Source: Porogramme epimiltina (lineage: Eukaryota > Basidiomycota > Agaricomycetes > Polyporales > Polyporaceae). From it: a stretch of 32,078 nucleotides of DNA. Under the pieces are notes generated by a model. The model ran no database searches. It saw nothing but the letters and a program-made list of their open reading frames with translations, and had not been told where the DNA came from. This document shows positions 31,501 to 32,078 of this stretch, one piece after another (the first letter of the stretch is position 1; every line of letters starts with the position of its first letter). Location of the stretch: NCBI GenBank assembly GCA_900155495.1, contig FTLJ01000665.1, positions 1 through 32,078 of the forward strand. Direction: 5' to 3'. The translations under genes and the position numbers were made by a program.

Positions 31501-32078
31501 TGGTGCTCACTTGGTAGACCGCTTGCCACGGTTGGACTCCTCAAAGATGCACTCGTGGTTGCCCGTCTCACACCTCTTGCAAGGCGGCCCGTTCTCGGCG
31601 CCGACACACTTCATCTTGAGGCGGCGGCATACCGTGCAGGCGCTAAAGACGCGTTAACGGTGGGGCGCGACGCGGGGAAGGACGACATACCGAGAACCGC
31701 GTGTCGGCTTCGCCTTTGGCTCGTCCCCCTTCTCCGTGCTCGGGCTCTGGGCCTCTCCGTCATCGTCTTGTCGAGGGCGTTTATTGCGGCCGTCGTTCGT
31801 CATGCTGTTGGACGAAGCGGGCCGCTTGCCGTTGAGGTTGGAGCTGAAGGAAATGGTGTCGTTGGGAGGGGTGCCGATGGTCTCGGAGCCGTGCGAAGAG
31901 GGGGACGAGAGACTGGCGGAGATGGTGAGGTGGGGTGGGGGCATCTGCTGGTGGGGTTGGTAGGCACCATAGTATGGGGGTGGGTAGAGTGCCAGGGCGG
32001 GGTCAATAGGCACAGGGGGGGAAGGCGGGGGCGGCTGCATTTGGTGTGCCAATGAAAGCTCGTGTGGGTGGTGGAGGG
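28504..32078 (-). CDS. Zn2Cys6 fungal-specific transcription factor with Fungal_trans domain, start near or beyond the right edge
   Basis: Thirteen exons, low to high: 28504..28721, 28787..29228, 29287..29552, 29641..29803, 29865..29946, 30046..30219, 30402..30615, 30673..30751, 30805..30823, 30916..31021, 31083..31459, 31511..31642, 31691..32040 or beyond. From the ATG at 32040 this is 873 aa. The frame is open to the window edge, so the true start may lie outside. The zinc cluster is ACTVCRRLKMKCV, then PPCKRCETGNHEC. RGKRSTKKHEILTRSLRKME and RTLDTVLRSL form the linker and coiled coil. The middle homology region has ILPLRRLYIERQIQPE, IYFDHMN, LDPEFHTPSLVCSRSPFLLT, CAVASRFYDAR, VEIVQAYLINVLWGCGPVQR, LLGMAIRMATDLNLHRRS, RTWIICFCLDRSFSAQMGKP and YSI. 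The C-terminus is Gln- and Met/Ser-rich (a run of eight Gln), like an activation region. The regulated genes are unknown. The family includes carbon and nitrogen regulators. Confidence 0.9.
30805..30823 (-). other. 19-nt micro-exon of the second regulator
   Basis: It encodes only IYFDHMN (first base shared). It is flanked by GCAG and GTGAGC on the minus strand. Its inclusion is needed both for the frame and for the conserved FDHMN motif of the Fungal_trans region. Confidence 0.8.

Overview
This window looks like a basidiomycete nuclear genome, most likely an Agaricomycete; a polypore-type white-rot fungus is a guess. The evidence is GC-rich coding DNA, dense introns of about 50-65 nt with GT/AG ends and CTRAY-like branch sites, short spacing between genes, and a fungal gene set: ERMES subunit, Golgi apyrase, two Zn2Cys6 regulators and a GPI-anchored wall protein. 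No prophage, CRISPR array, rRNA, tRNA or intact transposon was recognised.

Layout: 1-2073 (+) is the 3' part of a Zn2Cys6 regulator whose last exon needs a -1 frame change at an A6 run. 2074-3843 is convergent intergenic DNA. 3844-7631 (-) is UPF1, the core nonsense-mediated-decay helicase, resolved to nine exons and 1099 aa. 7812-8211 (+) is a HYPK-like partner of the NatA acetyltransferase, transcribed divergently from UPF1 across a 180-bp promoter with two CACGTG boxes. 8275-9483 (-) is a mitochondrial small-subunit ribosomal protein of the Mrp51/bS1m type. 10671-12391 (+) is a Golgi nucleotide-sugar transporter and 12892-14187 (+) is MDM12. 14285-16838 (-) is ELP3, the Elongator catalytic subunit, resolved to 11 exons and 551 aa. 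17171-19505 (+) is a YND1-type Golgi apyrase, divergent from ELP3.

19506-21247 holds nothing recognisable. 21248-24393 (-) is an eight-exon gene for a protein with two PWWP-like motifs that I cannot assign to a named family. 24394-26388 is a gene-poor stretch with visibly lower GC. 26389-27137 (-) is a small GPI-anchored protein. 27660-28050 is a GC-rich island with two palindromes. 28504 to the right edge (-) is a 13-exon Zn2Cys6/Fungal_trans regulator.

The genes do not form one pathway. Two themes recur: RNA and translation quality control (UPF1, HYPK, ELP3, Mrp51) and the secretory route (nucleotide-sugar transporter, YND1, GPI protein). The transporter and the apyrase complement each other: the apyrase removes the nucleoside diphosphate left by glycosyltransferases, so the monophosphate can be exchanged for fresh nucleotide sugar. 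The most unusual signal is at 1741-1812 in the first gene. There an A AAA AAT heptamer, a 6-nt spacer and a potential H-type pseudoknot lie exactly where the reading frame has to change by -1.
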